DNA of 64,000 nt from CAWBFD01 sp963788115 (lineage in GTDB: Bacteria > Actinomycetota > Thermoleophilia > Solirubrobacterales > 70-9). Positions 40,487-50,686 of this stretch are shown here, piece after piece. Position numbers and translations under genes: made by a program. Within the stretch, counting starts at the first letter, position 1; the number at the start of each line of letters is the position of its first letter. The stretch covers positions 1,364,001 through 1,428,000 of the forward strand of contig CAWBFD010000004.1 in NCBI GenBank assembly GCA_963788115.1, written 5' to 3'. The notes beneath the pieces are model-generated. The model ran no database searches, was not told where the DNA came from, and saw only the letters and a program-made list of their open reading frames with translations.

Positions 40487-41146
40487 GTGCCGGTTCCGAG
40501 AAGGTTCGACCGGCGTCCTCCGGAGCGGGATCCGACGCGGATCAACGAGCGGATTCGGGCATCCGAGGTGCGTCTGATCGATCAGGAGGGAAAGCAGATC
40601 GGCGTGGTTCCGACGGAGCAGGCGCTGGAGCTCGCGCAGGACCGCGACCTGGACCTGGTCGAGGTCGCGCCGGATGCCCGCCCGCCGGTCGCGCGGTTGC
40701 TCGACTACTCGAAGTACAAGTACGAGCAGGAGCAGAAGGCGAAGGCCGCACGCAAGCATCAGCAGCAGGTGAACGTGCGCGAGATCAAGCTGCGGCCGAA
40801 GATCGCGGACCACGACTACGAGACCAAGAAGGGCCATGTCACGCGGTTCCTCAATCGCAACGACAAGGTCAAGGTCACGATCATGTTCCGCGGCCGCGAG
40901 CAGGCGCACCCCGAGCGGGGCCGGGCGCTGCTACAGCGCCTCTACGACGACATCGCGGACATCGCGACGATCGAGCAGGAGCCGCTCCAGGAGGGTCGCA
41001 ACATGCACATGCTGCTCGCGCCGGTGCGCGACGGCGCCGCGCGACAGCGCCCCGTGAGCGACGGGGCGGCGCCGGCTCCGCCCGCCGACGCCGAGCGCGC
41101 TGGCGCGGGCACGGGGGAGCAGCGCGCCGGCGAGGCCGCGGCCTAG
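40487..41146 (+). CDS. infC: Translation initiation factor IF-3
   Basis: 219 aa, GTG start. N-terminal domain RINERIRASEVRLIDQEGKQIGVVP, linker rich in Lys, C-terminal domain VNVREIKLRPKIADHDYETKK, FLNRNDKVKVTIMFRGREQAHPE and the ribosome-facing end. It binds the 30S subunit and checks start codon and initiator tRNA. It carries an extra Ala/Pro/Glu-rich tail of about 40 residues beyond the conserved core (from about 180), as in many actinobacteria. First gene of the infC-rpmI-rplT unit. Confidence 0.96.
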   Translation: MPVPRRFDRRPPERDPTRINERIRASEVRLIDQEGKQIGVVPTEQALELAQDRDLDLVEVAPDARPPVARLLDYSKYKYEQEQKAKAARKHQQQVNVREIKLRPKIADHDYETKKGHVTRFLNRNDKVKVTIMFRGREQAHPERGRALLQRLYDDIADIATIEQEPLQEGRNMHMLLAPVRDGAARQRPVSDGAAPAPPADAERAGAGTGEQRAGEAAA

Positions 41147-41160
41147 CACTCAAGACCCCA

Positions 41161-41214
41161 TCGACGCGCGTCGAATCACCCACGCTGAGTGTGGGTGAAT
41201 CCACCTTGGTGGGA
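41161..41214 (+). promoter_or_regulatory. Structured leader of rpmI-rplT (possible L20-type control)
   Basis: The 103 bp between infC and rpmI contain three consecutive potential hairpins: the perfect palindrome TCGACGCGCGTCGA (41161-41174), CACCCAC/GTGGGTG (41177-41197) and CCACC/GGTGG (41201-41212). The CCACC arm could pair with the upstream GGGTG arm instead, giving mutually exclusive folds. In Escherichia coli and Bacillus this intergenic or leader region is bound by L20; the similarity here is in location, not sequence. Confidence 0.4.
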
Positions 41215-41249
41215 GTTCGCACGCGGGTTTGCTTCAATAACTCGTCCCG

Positions 41250-41453
41250 ATGCCGAAGACGAAGACACACTCCGGCGCGAAGAAGCGGTTCCGCAAGACC
41301 GCGCGAGGCAAGCTGCGCGGGCGGCGGGCCTACTCCACCCACCTCCTGGAGAAGAAGTCGCCGAAGCGCAAGCGGCGGATGGCGCGGCCGTCGGCGATCG
41401 CGCCCCAGGACGCCAAGCGGGTGCGGACGCTCCTGGGAAGGGGGCGATCGTGA
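41250..41453 (+). CDS. rpmI: 50S ribosomal protein L35
   Basis: 67 aa, ATG start. MPKTKTHSGAKKRFRKTARGKL is the invariant L35 N-terminus, followed by RRAYSTHLLEKKSPKRKRRMA. Very basic, binds 23S rRNA. Its stop overlaps the rplT start by 3 bp (GTGA), so the two are translationally coupled. Confidence 0.97.
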   Translation: MPKTKTHSGAKKRFRKTARGKLRGRRAYSTHLLEKKSPKRKRRMARPSAIAPQDAKRVRTLLGRGRS

Positions 41454-41809
41454 GCCGCGCGACCAACGCCGTCGCCCGCCGTCGCCGGCGCAAGAAGGTG
41501 CTGAAGCAGGCCCGCGGCTACTACGGGCGCAAGCACTCCAGCTACCGCCTGGCGAAGGAGCAGGTGCAGCGGTCGGGCCGCTACGCGTATCGCGACCGTC
41601 GCCGTCGCAAGCGAGACTTCCGCCGGCTGTGGATCGTGCGCATCAACGCCGCTGCACGCGAGGAGGGAATGACCTACTCGGAGCTCGTCCACGGGCTGAA
41701 GCTGGCCGGGGTGGAGGTGAACCGCAAGATGCTCGCCGACATCGCCGTCCGCGACCGCGAGGCGTTTCGCCGATTCGCCGAGCTAGCTCGGGAGGCGACG
41801 GCTGCCTGA
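41450..41809 (+). CDS. rplT: 50S ribosomal protein L20
   Basis: 119 aa from the GTG at 41450. RATNAVARRRRRKKVLKQARGYYGRK is the basic N-terminal extension that threads into 23S rRNA. RRRKRDFRRLWIVRINAAAREEGMTYS and GLKLAGVEVNRKMLADIAV form the globular domain. L20 is needed for early 50S assembly and in several bacteria represses its own operon. A terminator follows at 41838-41862. Confidence 0.97.
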   Translation: MSRATNAVARRRRRKKVLKQARGYYGRKHSSYRLAKEQVQRSGRYAYRDRRRRKRDFRRLWIVRINAAAREEGMTYSELVHGLKLAGVEVNRKMLADIAVRDREAFRRFAELAREATAA

Positions 41810-41837
41810 ACGCGGATCCAGCCGAAGACGATCTCCC

Positions 41838-41862
41838 GGGCGCCCGACGAGGCGCCCTTTCT
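41838..41862 (+). terminator. Intrinsic terminator of the infC-rpmI-rplT operon
   Basis: GGGCGCC pairs with GGCGCCC around a 6-nt loop CGACGA, followed by TTTCTT. It starts 29 bp after the rplT stop. Confidence 0.8.
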
Positions 41863-41897
41863 TATGGAGCGAGACCGCGCATGATTAGTGGAGATAG

Positions 41898-42626
41898 GTG
41901 ATAACCAGCAAGGACAACGAGAAGCTCAAGCTCATCCGTCGTCTCGGGCAGCGCAAGCACCGTGAGCGCGAGAGTCTGTTCGCCACCGAGGGCGAGGATC
42001 TCTACGACGCGGGCCTGGCGGCGGGGCGCGAGCCCGAATTGGTGCTGAGCGCGACCGGGGCCGATCTGCCCGGTGAGGCCGTGGAGGCGGAGGTGCTCGG
42101 GTCCGCGTCCACCCTGGCATCAGGCACCCGGTTGATCGCGGTCTGGCGGCAGCGCTGGAGCGAGCCGACGGGCCCGATCTGCGTCTACCTCCACGGGGTC
42201 AGCGATCCCGGCAACGTCGGCACGGTGATCCGTGCCGCCCATGCGCTCGTGGCGGGAAGCGTGGCGCTGGGACCGGAATGCGCCGATCCGCACTCGCCGA
42301 GGGCCGTCAGAGCGAGCATGGGCTCCGTCTTCGGCGAGCCGCTCGCCCGGGCCGAGGTGGACGAGACCCCGGAGCCGCGAATCGCGCTGGTCGCCCACGG
42401 GGGGAGGTCGATCGACGAGGCGCTGCGAGCCGGCGTACCCGGCGGCGGCGCCGCGACCCTCTGCCTGGGGGCTGAGCGCCACGGCCTGCCGGGGTCCGTG
42501 CTCGAGCGATGCGAGGAGGCATGGACGATTCCGCTGCGTGCCGGCGGGGCGGAGTCGCTGAATGTCGCTGCGGCGGCGGCCATCGCCTTGCAGCGGATAT
42601 CGTCGGCCGCCGCCGAAGGAGACTGA
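41898..42626 (+). CDS. TrmH/SpoU-family RNA 2'-O-methyltransferase
   Basis: 242 aa, GTG start. The N-terminal substrate domain is ITSKDNEKLKLIRRLGQRKHRERESLFATEG. The SPOUT catalytic domain has LHGVSDPGNVGTVIRAAHA (motif 1, catalytic Arg), CADPHSPRAVRASMGSVF (motif 2), and LCLGAERHGLP followed by IPLRAGGAESLNVAAAAAIAL (motif 3, knotted SAM site). It methylates a ribose in rRNA or tRNA; the exact target is unknown. It overlaps pheS by 1 bp, and this position between rplT and pheS is common. Confidence 0.92.
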   Translation: MITSKDNEKLKLIRRLGQRKHRERESLFATEGEDLYDAGLAAGREPELVLSATGADLPGEAVEAEVLGSASTLASGTRLIAVWRQRWSEPTGPICVYLHGVSDPGNVGTVIRAAHALVAGSVALGPECADPHSPRAVRASMGSVFGEPLARAEVDETPEPRIALVAHGGRSIDEALRAGVPGGGAATLCLGAERHGLPGSVLERCEEAWTIPLRAGGAESLNVAAAAAIALQRISSAAAEGD

Positions 42627-43735
42627 TGCTGGAACGGATCGAGCAGCTGCGTGCGGAGGCCGAGGCGGCGATCGCCGCAGCCTCGAATCCGGCTGCGCTC
42701 GAGGAGCTCCGTGTGCGCTACCTGGGGCGCAAGTCCGAGCTCACGGGCATCCTGCGAGGCATCGGCGAGCTCCCCGCCGAGGAGCGGGGTCGGGTGGGAG
42801 CGGCCGCCAACGACGCCCGGCAGGCGCTCGAGCGCCTGCTCGCGGCGCGCCAGGCCGAGCTCGAGGGCGCGGCGCTCGAGCGGGGACTCGCGGAGGACGC
42901 GATCGACGTGACATTGCCGGGTACGCCGCCCGTGGCGGTCGGGCACCTCCACCTCTTGACCCAGACGCGCCGCGAGATCGAGGACGTTTTCGTGGGGCTC
43001 GGCTACCGGGTCATGGAGGGGCCCGAGGTCGAGCACGACTACTACAACTTCACGGCGCTCAACCACCCGCCCGGCCATCCGGCCCGGCTGGAGCAGGACA
43101 GCTTCTACATCGACCCGGCGACCCTCCCGGAGGGGGTCCTCAACGAGCGCGGGTTGCCCCCCGGCCCGCAGGATGTGGTCCTGCGCACCCACACGTCACC
43201 GATGCAGGTGCGCGCGATGGAGGCACAGGAGCCGCCGATCTTCATCATCGTTCCGGGCGCCTGCTACCGCCGGGACACGGTCGATGCCACCCATCTGCCG
43301 ATGTTTCACCAGGTCGAGGGGCTCGCGGTGGCCGACGACATCTCGCTCGCCGATCTCGCGGGCACCCTGCAGGAGGCCGCCCGGGCGCTGTTCGGCATGG
43401 ATCGCGAGACGCGGCTCAAGCCGGACTTCTTCCCGTTCACCGAGCCGAGCGTGCAGGTCGACGTCTCCTGCCTCGCCTGCGAGGGCTCGGGGAGGCTCCC
43501 CGACGGCAGCCGCGATCCGCTGTGCAAGGGCACCGGCTGGATCGAGATCCTCGGCGCCGGGATGGTCGACCCGAACGTGTTCGGCTTCGTTGCCGATTAC
43601 GGCTACCCGCCCGACCGGGTCCAGGGGTTCGCATTCGGCATGGGGATCGAGCGCATCGCCATGCTCAAGCACGGGGTTCCCGACCTCCGCATCTTCCTCG
43701 ACAACGACGTCCGGTTCCTGGGCCAGTTCGCATGA
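42626..43735 (+). CDS. pheS: Phenylalanyl-tRNA synthetase alpha subunit
   Basis: 369 aa, ATG at 42626 overlapping the preceding stop. N-terminal coiled coil (1-85, LEELRVRYLGRKSELTGIL), then the class II core: motif 1 around GLGYRVMEGPEVEHDYYNF, LRTHTSPMQVRAM, motif 2 GACYRRDTVDATHLPMFHQVEG, and motif 3 GFAFGMGIERIAMLKHG. Four Cys in CLACEGSGRL and LCKGTGW suit a small zinc-binding insert seen in some bacterial PheS. It forms the alpha2-beta2 enzyme with PheT, overlapping by 4 bp. Confidence 0.97.
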   Translation: MLERIEQLRAEAEAAIAAASNPAALEELRVRYLGRKSELTGILRGIGELPAEERGRVGAAANDARQALERLLAARQAELEGAALERGLAEDAIDVTLPGTPPVAVGHLHLLTQTRREIEDVFVGLGYRVMEGPEVEHDYYNFTALNHPPGHPARLEQDSFYIDPATLPEGVLNERGLPPGPQDVVLRTHTSPMQVRAMEAQEPPIFIIVPGACYRRDTVDATHLPMFHQVEGLAVADDISLADLAGTLQEAARALFGMDRETRLKPDFFPFTEPSVQVDVSCLACEGSGRLPDGSRDPLCKGTGWIEILGAGMVDPNVFGFVADYGYPPDRVQGFAFGMGIERIAMLKHGVPDLRIFLDNDVRFLGQFA

Positions 43736-46203
43736 GGGTCCCTTACACATGGCTCACCGAGTACTGCGATCCGGGGCTCGCCGTCGAGGAGATCGCCGAT
43801 CTGCTTTCGATGCGGGCGGTCGAGGTCGAGCGGGTCGCGAGCGTCGGAGTGCCTTCGGCGGATGGATTCGTGATCGGGCGTGTGCTTGCCGCGGAGCAGC
43901 ACCCGAACGCCGATCGCCTCCGCATCTGCGAGGTGGACACGGGGGACGCCGAGCGCACCATCGTCTGCGGTGCCGCGAACGTCGCCGCCGGGCAGACCGT
44001 GCCGGTGGCCCTCCCGGGAGCGACGATGCCGGGCGGCCAGAAGCTCGGCCGCGCGAAGCTGCGCGGCGTCGTCTCCGACGGCATGATCCTCTCGGAGGCG
44101 GAGCTCGAGCTCGGCGACGACGCCGCGGGCATCGTCGTGCTCGGCGAGGGCGACGACGGCCTGCCCCCCCCGGGAACGCCGCTGGCGGAGGTCCTGCCGA
44201 TCTCCGAGGCGGTGCTGGAGCTCGAGCTCACCCCCAACCGGGTCGACTGCCTCGGGGTCTACGGGGTGGCGCGGGAGGTGCACGCGATCACCGGGGCGCC
44301 GCTGGCCCCCGCGCCCTGGGAGCAGGATGCCGAGCCGACGGGCGACGGGGTGGCGGAGGACTACTCCTCGGTTACGGTCGAGGTCCCCGAGCTCTGCCCG
44401 CGATTCACCGCGCGGGTCTTCACCGACGTCGTCCCCGGGCCCTCGCCGCTCTGGATGAAGGCGCGTCTCGTCGCGGCCGGGCAGCGCCCGATCTCGAACG
44501 TGGTCGACGTCACCAACTACGTGATGCTCCTCACCGCACAGCCGCTGCACGCGTTCGACCTCGACCGGGTGCGCGGCAACGAGGTCATCGTCCGCACGGC
44601 ACGCGAGGGCGAGGTGATGACCACCTTGGACGGGATCGAACGGCGCTTCGACGCCGAGTCGGTGCTGGTGTGCGACAGCAAGGGGCCCTCCGGGATCGCG
44701 GGAATCATGGGGGGCCAGGTCTCGGAGGTCTCCGAGGAGACCAGGCGGGTGCTGCTCGAGGTCGCCACCTGGGACGGGGTCAACATCCTGCGCACCTCGA
44801 GCATGCTCGGGCTGCGCACCGACGCGTCGACCCGGTTCGAGAAGCAGCTACACCCCGACCTTGCGCTTCGGGGCCAGCGAGTCGCATCGCGGCTCCTCGT
44901 CGAGACCGCGGGCGCCCGGCTGGTTCCGGGGACCATCGACGTCGCCGCGGAGATCCCGTCCCCGCACGTGATCTCCCTGCATGGGGCGCGGCTCGACGGG
45001 CTGCTGGGCGTCCACGTCGAGCGCGAGGAGGCGATCGCCAACCTGGACCGACTGGCGTTCGAGGTCGAGCCCGAGGGCGAGTCCGATCTGCGGGCGGTCG
45101 TCCCCGTCGATCGCCACTACGACGTCAGCCGCGAGGCCGACCTGGTTGAGGAGGTTGGGCGCCTGCACGGGTTCGATCGGCTTCCCCGCACCCTGCCGGC
45201 GCACGGCGAGCGTACCGGCGGCCTGAGCCGCGAGCAGCGACTGCGGCGGCGGGTCGAGGACCTCATGCGGGATCTCGGTTTCGACGAGGTCATGGCCTGG
45301 GCGATCGTCGACCCGGCAGTCTGCGAGCGCCTCGGCCTCGGAGATGACGATCCGCGCCGGGCCATGGTCGCCGCCCACAACCCGCTTTCGGCAGAGCACT
45401 CGGCGATGCGGACCACGCTGGTCGGCGGGCTGCTCGACGCCGCTCACCACAACCTCGCTCGCGATGTCGAGCGGGTGGCGCTGTTCGAATCCGGGCGCGT
45501 GTTCCTGCGCGAGCCGGCGCCGTCGGCCGGCGGACCGATCGCCGGCCGCTTCCCGGGGGCTTTGGCGCCGCCCGTCCGCGAGCCGCACCGGCTGGCCGCG
45601 CTGGCCATCGGCCCGGTCGCGCCGCCGAGCTGGCGCGGCCCGTCGGAGCCGGCCGGCTTCTACGAGCTCAAGGGCGTGCTCGAGTCGGTCTGTGGGGCCC
45701 TCGATTTCGAGCCCGTGCTGACCGTCGTCGCGGAGCCCTTCCTGCATTCGGGCCGGGCGGCGGCCGTCGAGGTCGCGGACAGGGGGATTGGCTGGATCGG
45801 CGAGCTTCATCCACGGGTTGCGCGCGAGTGGGACCTGCCGGGCGGGGTCGCGTTCGAGCTCGACCTGGCGCCCATGATCGCGGCATCCCGGGCCGGGGAC
45901 GAGCGTTACGAGGACGTGATCAGCTACCCCGCCGTGCTCCAGGACCTGGCCGTGGTCGTGGCCGAGGACGTCCCGGCCGAAGCCGTTCGCGAGACCGTGC
46001 TCCGGGCCGGCGGAGAGCTGCTGCGCTCGGCCGCGATCTTCGACCTCTACCACGGCGCGCAGGTCCGGGAGGGACGCAAGAGCCTCGCGCTTCGGCTCGA
46101 GTATCGGGCCCCCGACCGGACCCTGACCGACGCCGAGGTCGCGGAGCGCCGCGAGGCGGTGAAGGCGGCGCTCGCCCGAATCGGGGGGTCACTGCGTGAG
46201 TAG
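43732..46203 (+). CDS. pheT: Phenylalanyl-tRNA synthetase beta subunit
   Basis: 823 aa, ATG at 43732. Order: N-terminal EMAP-like RNA-binding domain (40-150, VIGRVLAAEQHPNADRLRICEV), B3/B4 editing domain (from about 210, ISNVVDVTNYVMLLTAQPLHAFD), B5 DNA-binding-like domain (about 405-475), catalytic-like core (480-690) and the C-terminal ferredoxin-fold anticodon domain (from about 725, YEDVISYPAVLQDLAVVV). Edits mischarged Tyr. Its 3' end overlaps argC by 8 bp, joining translation and arginine genes in one transcript. Confidence 0.97.
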   Translation: MRVPYTWLTEYCDPGLAVEEIADLLSMRAVEVERVASVGVPSADGFVIGRVLAAEQHPNADRLRICEVDTGDAERTIVCGAANVAAGQTVPVALPGATMPGGQKLGRAKLRGVVSDGMILSEAELELGDDAAGIVVLGEGDDGLPPPGTPLAEVLPISEAVLELELTPNRVDCLGVYGVAREVHAITGAPLAPAPWEQDAEPTGDGVAEDYSSVTVEVPELCPRFTARVFTDVVPGPSPLWMKARLVAAGQRPISNVVDVTNYVMLLTAQPLHAFDLDRVRGNEVIVRTAREGEVMTTLDGIERRFDAESVLVCDSKGPSGIAGIMGGQVSEVSEETRRVLLEVATWDGVNILRTSSMLGLRTDASTRFEKQLHPDLALRGQRVASRLLVETAGARLVPGTIDVAAEIPSPHVISLHGARLDGLLGVHVEREEAIANLDRLAFEVEPEGESDLRAVVPVDRHYDVSREADLVEEVGRLHGFDRLPRTLPAHGERTGGLSREQRLRRRVEDLMRDLGFDEVMAWAIVDPAVCERLGLGDDDPRRAMVAAHNPLSAEHSAMRTTLVGGLLDAAHHNLARDVERVALFESGRVFLREPAPSAGGPIAGRFPGALAPPVREPHRLAALAIGPVAPPSWRGPSEPAGFYELKGVLESVCGALDFEPVLTVVAEPFLHSGRAAAVEVADRGIGWIGELHPRVAREWDLPGGVAFELDLAPMIAASRAGDERYEDVISYPAVLQDLAVVVAEDVPAEAVRETVLRAGGELLRSAAIFDLYHGAQVREGRKSLALRLEYRAPDRTLTDAEVAERREAVKAALARIGGSLRE

Positions 46204-47257
46204 CCCGGGTGCTCAAAGCCCGCGGTCCATGGAGGCCGCGCAGGCGCTCGACGGCGAACCGGTCGCTCGGGTCCTGGTCGCCGGGGCCACCGGATACACC
46301 GGGGCCCTGGCTGCGTCCCTGGTCTGGCACCACCCGCGGCTCGAGCTGGTCGGGGCCACGTCGCGCGGCGAGGCCGGCACGCGCCTCGACCGGCTGCACC
46401 CACGCCACCGAGTGCCGGTCGTGCTCGAGGAGCTGGACCTCGCCCGCGCCGAGGAAGCGGACGCCGCGATCGTCGCTTATCCCCACGGGGCGTCGGCGCC
46501 GGCGGTGGCGGAGCTCCGGGGCCTCGGCGCCCGCGTGATCGACCTCTCGGCCGACTTCCGACTGCGCGACTTGCCCGAGTACGAGCGCTGGTACGGGCCG
46601 CACGGTGAGCCGGCTCTGCTCGAGGACGCGGTCTACGGCCTCCCGGAGGTCCATCGCGAGGCGATCCGCGGGTCTGACCTCGTCGCCAACCCCGGCTGCT
46701 ATCCGACCGCCGCGCTCCTGGCGCTGGCGCCGCTCGCCGAGGAGGGCCTGATCGAGGATGTCGTGATCGACGCGAAATCCGGAGTCTCGGGCGCCGGACG
46801 CGACGGTGGCGAGCGACTCAGCTTCGTCAACGTCACCGAGAACCTCTCTCCCTACGCGGTCGAGGGACACCGCCACACCCCCGAGCTGGTGCAGGAGCTG
46901 AGGTTGATGGGCCACGAGGGCCCGGTGACCTTCGTGCCGCACCTGCTTCCTCTCGACCAGGGGTTGCTGGCGAGCTGCTACGTGACGCCCGCGCGGGAGC
47001 TCGACCCCGACGAGCTCCGGGCTCTCTACCGGGAGCGCTATTCGAGCGAGCCGTTCGTGGAGCTGGTGGACGTGCCGCCCGGCGTTCGTGACGTGCGCGA
47101 CACGAACCTCTGCCGGATCCATGTCGAGCGCGATCCCGGGAGCGGGCGCGCCCTGGCCTTCGCCGCGATCGACAACCTCTGGAAGGGAGCCTCCGGCCAG
47201 GCGATCCAGAACCTGAACCTGATGCTGGGGTTGGGCGAGCGGGAGGGGCTCCTGTGA
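46196..47257 (+). CDS. argC: N-acetyl-gamma-glutamyl-phosphate reductase
   Basis: 353 aa, GTG start overlapping pheT; a downstream ATG at 46229 is an alternative. VLVAGATGYTGALAASLV is the NADPH-binding N-terminus, NPGCYPTAALLAL holds the catalytic Cys (about 168), and VTENLSPYAVEGHRHTPE the catalytic His region. GASGQAIQNLNLMLG is the standard C-terminus. It reduces N-acetylglutamyl phosphate to the semialdehyde, the third step of arginine synthesis. Confidence 0.96.
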   Translation: MSSPGAQSPRSMEAAQALDGEPVARVLVAGATGYTGALAASLVWHHPRLELVGATSRGEAGTRLDRLHPRHRVPVVLEELDLARAEEADAAIVAYPHGASAPAVAELRGLGARVIDLSADFRLRDLPEYERWYGPHGEPALLEDAVYGLPEVHREAIRGSDLVANPGCYPTAALLALAPLAEEGLIEDVVIDAKSGVSGAGRDGGERLSFVNVTENLSPYAVEGHRHTPELVQELRLMGHEGPVTFVPHLLPLDQGLLASCYVTPARELDPDELRALYRERYSSEPFVELVDVPPGVRDVRDTNLCRIHVERDPGSGRALAFAAIDNLWKGASGQAIQNLNLMLGLGEREGLL

Positions 47258-47287
47258 CGGCCTCCTTCACGCCCCCAACTCCCGCGA

Positions 47288-47319
47288 TTGTCAGGTTGAG
47301 CACCCATGCGGTGCATAAC
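47288..47319 (+). promoter_or_regulatory. Candidate argJ promoter overlapping a possible ARG box
   Basis: TTGTCA (47288-47293) as -35 and TGCATA/CATAAC (47312-47319) as -10 with an 18-20 bp spacer, inside the 109-bp gap between argC and argJ. The palindrome ATGCGGTGCAT (47306-47316) overlaps the -10 and resembles half-sites of actinobacterial ArgR operators. No argR gene is in the window, so this is inference. Confidence 0.35.
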
Positions 47320-47366
47320 CCGACAAGCGCGGCGTGGGGTGGGGGTCGAACGGTGAGGGCCGCGCA

Positions 47367-48518
47367 GTGAGCTTCTTTCACTCGCGCTGGGTGGAGCCGC
47401 CGGCCGGCGTCGAGGAGCTCGAGCCGGCCGAGCTTGCCCCCGGCTTCCGCACGGCGGGTGTCGCCTGCGGTCTCAAGGCGGACGGCGGGACCGATCTGGG
47501 GCTGCTCACCTGCGATGCGCCCGAGGTCCGCTCGGCGATGCTCCTGACCCGCAACGCGGCCGCGGCGGCGCCGGTTCGCGTCTGCCGCGATCGCTGCGAT
47601 CCGGGTGCCCTGCGCGCCGCGGTGGTCAACTCCGGCAACGCCAACGCGGCCACCGGCGGGCGCGGCTATCAGGACGCGCTGGCGATGCAGTCGGCCGCCG
47701 CCGCCGCCCTCGCCGTCCCTGCCGATGCGGTTGCCGTCGCCGAGACCGGCAAGATCGGGATCGCGCTCGACCTGGAGGCGGTCATCGGCGGGATCGCCAA
47801 CGCAGCGGCCTCGCTGTCCGAGCGCGGCGGCGCGGAATTCGCGGCCGCCATCACAACCACCGACCGGGCTCCGAAGCGATGCGCGCTGCGCCATGGCGGG
47901 ATCACCCTCTCCGCCCAGGCCAAGGGGGCCGGCATGATCGAGCCCGGCTTCGCGACGATGCTCTGCTTCGTCCAGACCGACGCGGTCGTCCCCGACCCCG
48001 AGGGCGGGCTGCGCGCCGGCGTGGCCGCCTCGTTCGAGCGGATCACGGTCGACGGCCAGATGAGCACCAACGACACCGTGCTCCTGCAGGCGACCGGGGC
48101 GAGCGGCGAGCTCCTGCCCGAGGGCCTGCTCGACGCGGTCCTGCTCCAGCTCGCGCTCGACATCGTCGCCGACGGCGAGGGCGCGACCAGAGTCGGCAGG
48201 GTGGAGGTGAGCCAGGCCGCGTCGGGCGAGGAGGCCGAGCGCGTGGCGCGGGCGATCGCCAACTCGCCGCTGGTGAAGACGGCGCTCTACGGGCGCGACG
48301 CGAACTGGGGCCGGATCGCGCAGGCGGCGGGCATGGCCCTCGCCGGCGAGGAGCTGGACGAGCTCGGGCCCGCGACCATCGACGCGTCCGAGCTCGGCTC
48401 GAATGCGGCGGAGGCCGACCTCGGGTTGCGCCTGGGCCGGGGTGAGGCGAGCGCGCACGTCTACTTCTCGGACCTGACCAAGGAGTATGTGGAGCTGAAC
48501 GCGGAGTACAGCACGTGA
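47367..48518 (+). CDS. argJ: Bifunctional ornithine acetyltransferase / N-acetylglutamate synthase
   Basis: 383 aa, GTG start. VVNSGNANAATG (about 87-98) and the self-cleavage site in KGAGMIEPGFATMLCF, between Ala196 and Thr197, where Thr becomes the nucleophile, identify ArgJ. DGQMSTNDTV and GRDANWGRI are further conserved blocks. It recycles the acetyl group from N-acetylornithine to glutamate. The usual TGVIG block near residue 128 reads TGKIG here, a Lys in place of Val. It overlaps argB by 4 bp. Confidence 0.95.
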   Translation: MSFFHSRWVEPPAGVEELEPAELAPGFRTAGVACGLKADGGTDLGLLTCDAPEVRSAMLLTRNAAAAAPVRVCRDRCDPGALRAAVVNSGNANAATGGRGYQDALAMQSAAAAALAVPADAVAVAETGKIGIALDLEAVIGGIANAAASLSERGGAEFAAAITTTDRAPKRCALRHGGITLSAQAKGAGMIEPGFATMLCFVQTDAVVPDPEGGLRAGVAASFERITVDGQMSTNDTVLLQATGASGELLPEGLLDAVLLQLALDIVADGEGATRVGRVEVSQAASGEEAERVARAIANSPLVKTALYGRDANWGRIAQAAGMALAGEELDELGPATIDASELGSNAAEADLGLRLGRGEASAHVYFSDLTKEYVELNAEYST

Positions 48519-49401
48519 GCGGGCGAGGCCCAGGCGTGACGCGAGGGGCGACGAGCGACCAACAGCTCGCCGCCCGTGTCGGGATCCTGCTCGAGGCGCT
48601 CCCGTACATCCGCGAGTTCCACGGGCGCACCGTGGTGATCAAGTACGGGGGCGCCGCAATGCGCGACGAGGCGCTGCGAGAGGGGTTCGCCACCGACGTC
48701 GTCCTGCTCAAGTACGTCGGCCTCAACCCGGTGGTCGTCCACGGGGGCGGCCCGGACATCACCAGCTACATGGAGCGCCTCGGGATGGAGGTGCGCTTCG
48801 TGGAGGGGGTCCGCGTGTCGGATGCCGAGACGGTCGAGGTGGCGAAGATGGTCCTGCTCGGAAAGGTCAACTCGGACATCGTCAGGCGCCTCAACCGCCA
48901 CGGGCAGCCGGCCGTCGGCCTCTCGGGCGAGGACGGGACGCTGTTCGAGGTTCGCCCGCATCCGAACGCGGACGAGATCGGCTTCGTCGGCGAGATCGAG
49001 CGGGTCGACGTGGACGTTCTCAACCACATCGCCGAGGACTACATCCCGGTGGTCGCGTCTGCGGGTGCAGACCGCGAGGGCAACTCCTACAACGTCAACG
49101 CGGACACGGCGGCCGGGAAGGTCGCGGCGGCGCTCCGCGCGTACAAGGCGATCTTCCTCACGGATGTCGCCGGCTGGCTCGCCGACCCGGACGATCCCGG
49201 ATCGCTGATCTCACGCGCTGGGATCGACGATGTCGACGGGCGGCTCGCCTCGGTCGCCGGAGGAATGCGACCGAAGCTCGCCGCGTGCGTCGAGGCGATC
49301 CGGGGCGGGGTCCAGTCGGCCCACATCGTCGACGGCAGCCGCCCTCATTCGCTGCTGCTCGAGCTGTTCACCGACGCCGGCATCGGGACGATGGTGACTC
49401 C

Positions 49402-49405
<4 letters not shown>
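48515..49405 (+). CDS. argB: Acetylglutamate kinase
   Basis: 296 aa, GTG start overlapping argJ. VVIKYGGAAM (phosphate-binding Lys), VVVHGGGPDITSYMERLG and GLSGEDGTLFEVRP follow the amino-acid-kinase fold. YNVNADTAAGKVAAAL and FLTDVAGWLADPDDPGSLIS bind ATP. It phosphorylates N-acetylglutamate and is usually the arginine-inhibited step. The N-terminal helix (ARVGILLEALPYIREF) typical of arginine-sensitive hexameric enzymes is present, so feedback inhibition is likely. Overlaps argD by 4 bp. Confidence 0.96.
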
Positions 49406-50598
<1,193 letters not shown>

Positions 50599-50686
50599 GC
50601 GCGTGATGGCGTGAGCTTGCGTTCGCTTCGTGGCACCATTGGTGATCCGGGGGACGAGCCGTACCAGGCGACCCGTATCTAGAGAG

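Noticed and set aside
42562..43731. A very long frame running through pheS on the same strand as pheT (continuing the pheT frame upstream)
   Set aside because: It is an Arg/Ala/Gly-rich shadow of pheS; pheT similarity begins only at the ATG at 43732.
44848..46053. Long minus-strand frame inside pheT
   Set aside because: Antisense shadow of a conserved gene, with no recognisable domain.
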